Source of the DNA: Gallionella capsiferriformans ES-2
Lineage (GTDB): Bacteria > Pseudomonadota > Gammaproteobacteria > Burkholderiales > Gallionellaceae
NCBI RefSeq assembly: GCF_000145255.1
Contig: NC_014394.1
Coordinates: forward strand, 2,170,001-2,234,000
Direction of reading: 5' to 3'
DNA length: 64,000 nucleotides
The notes beneath the pieces were generated by a model. It made no database searches, was not told the DNA's origin, and saw only the letters and a program-made list of their open reading frames with translations. Positions 63,872-64,000 of this stretch are shown piece by piece. The stretch's first letter is position 1; each line of letters begins with the position of its first letter. The translations under genes and the position numbers were made by a program.

Positions 63872-64000
63872 TAAAAAGCACAAACGAATCAATAGCATCC
63901 ACGCAAACGAACTGAATCAGCACTGCTATATTCCCCTCGATTTACCGACAGTTACCGCAACTCAGTGCGCCAAAGTCATGATAGCCCGCAGCAATTTTCA

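Overview
The window reads as chromosome of a betaproteobacterium, most likely of the Gallionellaceae (Sideroxydans/Gallionella-like). The grounds are the MtoAB-type porin-cytochrome locus, the class II ribonucleotide reductase and the housekeeping orders glnE-yhdP-nitrilase-tldD and ribF-ileS-lspA-ispH-thiO. The placement is inferred from gene content and protein sequence, not from a phylogeny.

Positions 1-8876 form one functional unit. A minus-strand operon encodes a nonaheme c-type/b-type cytochrome fusion (inner-membrane quinone side), a monoheme periplasmic cytochrome, a decaheme MtoA/MtrA-like cytochrome and an MtoB/MtrB-like beta-barrel cut off by the window edge: a complete wire from quinone pool to cell surface. 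Divergent to it lies an operon of a PhnD-like periplasmic binding protein, a sensor kinase and a sigma54-activating response regulator. The 536-bp gap between them holds two -24/-12 (sigma54) promoter matches, one for each direction, and three exact GTTAC-N6-GTAAC palindromes, which suggests that the regulator controls the electron conduit and itself.

Positions 8985-22972 are ordinary chromosome: serB, an unknown membrane protein, nrdJ, then a Cpx-type envelope-stress module (sensor kinase, regulator, Spy/CpxP-like protein and an EF-hand protein) with three exact TTTAC-N5-TTTAC CpxR boxes, a Ca2+-type P-ATPase, a cation diffusion facilitator, a nitroreductase and a HigBA toxin-antitoxin pair.

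Positions 23093-41332 are an 18-kb integrative element in the 3' end of a tRNA-Arg(CCT) gene, bounded by 106-bp direct repeats that differ at two positions. It carries a P4-type integrase, three AlpA-like regulators, a second HigBA pair, a phage-type replication module (DnaB and a helix-turn-helix initiator-like protein) and a set of virion-interior/ejection-type genes including a 1640-residue protein with an HEVAH motif. It has no recognisable terminase, portal, capsid or tail gene and all its large frames are intact. It looks like a phage satellite or a cleanly trimmed prophage. A 1.1-kb stretch without genes inside it holds potential structured RNAs and a very unusual array of 8-nt words in sets of three.

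Positions 41333-64000 return to conserved chromosome: tRNA-Arg, peroxiredoxin, an ABC-F ATPase, a lone metacaspase, glnE, a YhdP-type AsmA protein, nitrilase, tldD, a FabMG-like protein, a secreted nuclease, a cyclic-nucleotide-binding protein, ribF-ileS-lspA-ispH-thiO and tRNA-Thr(CGT).
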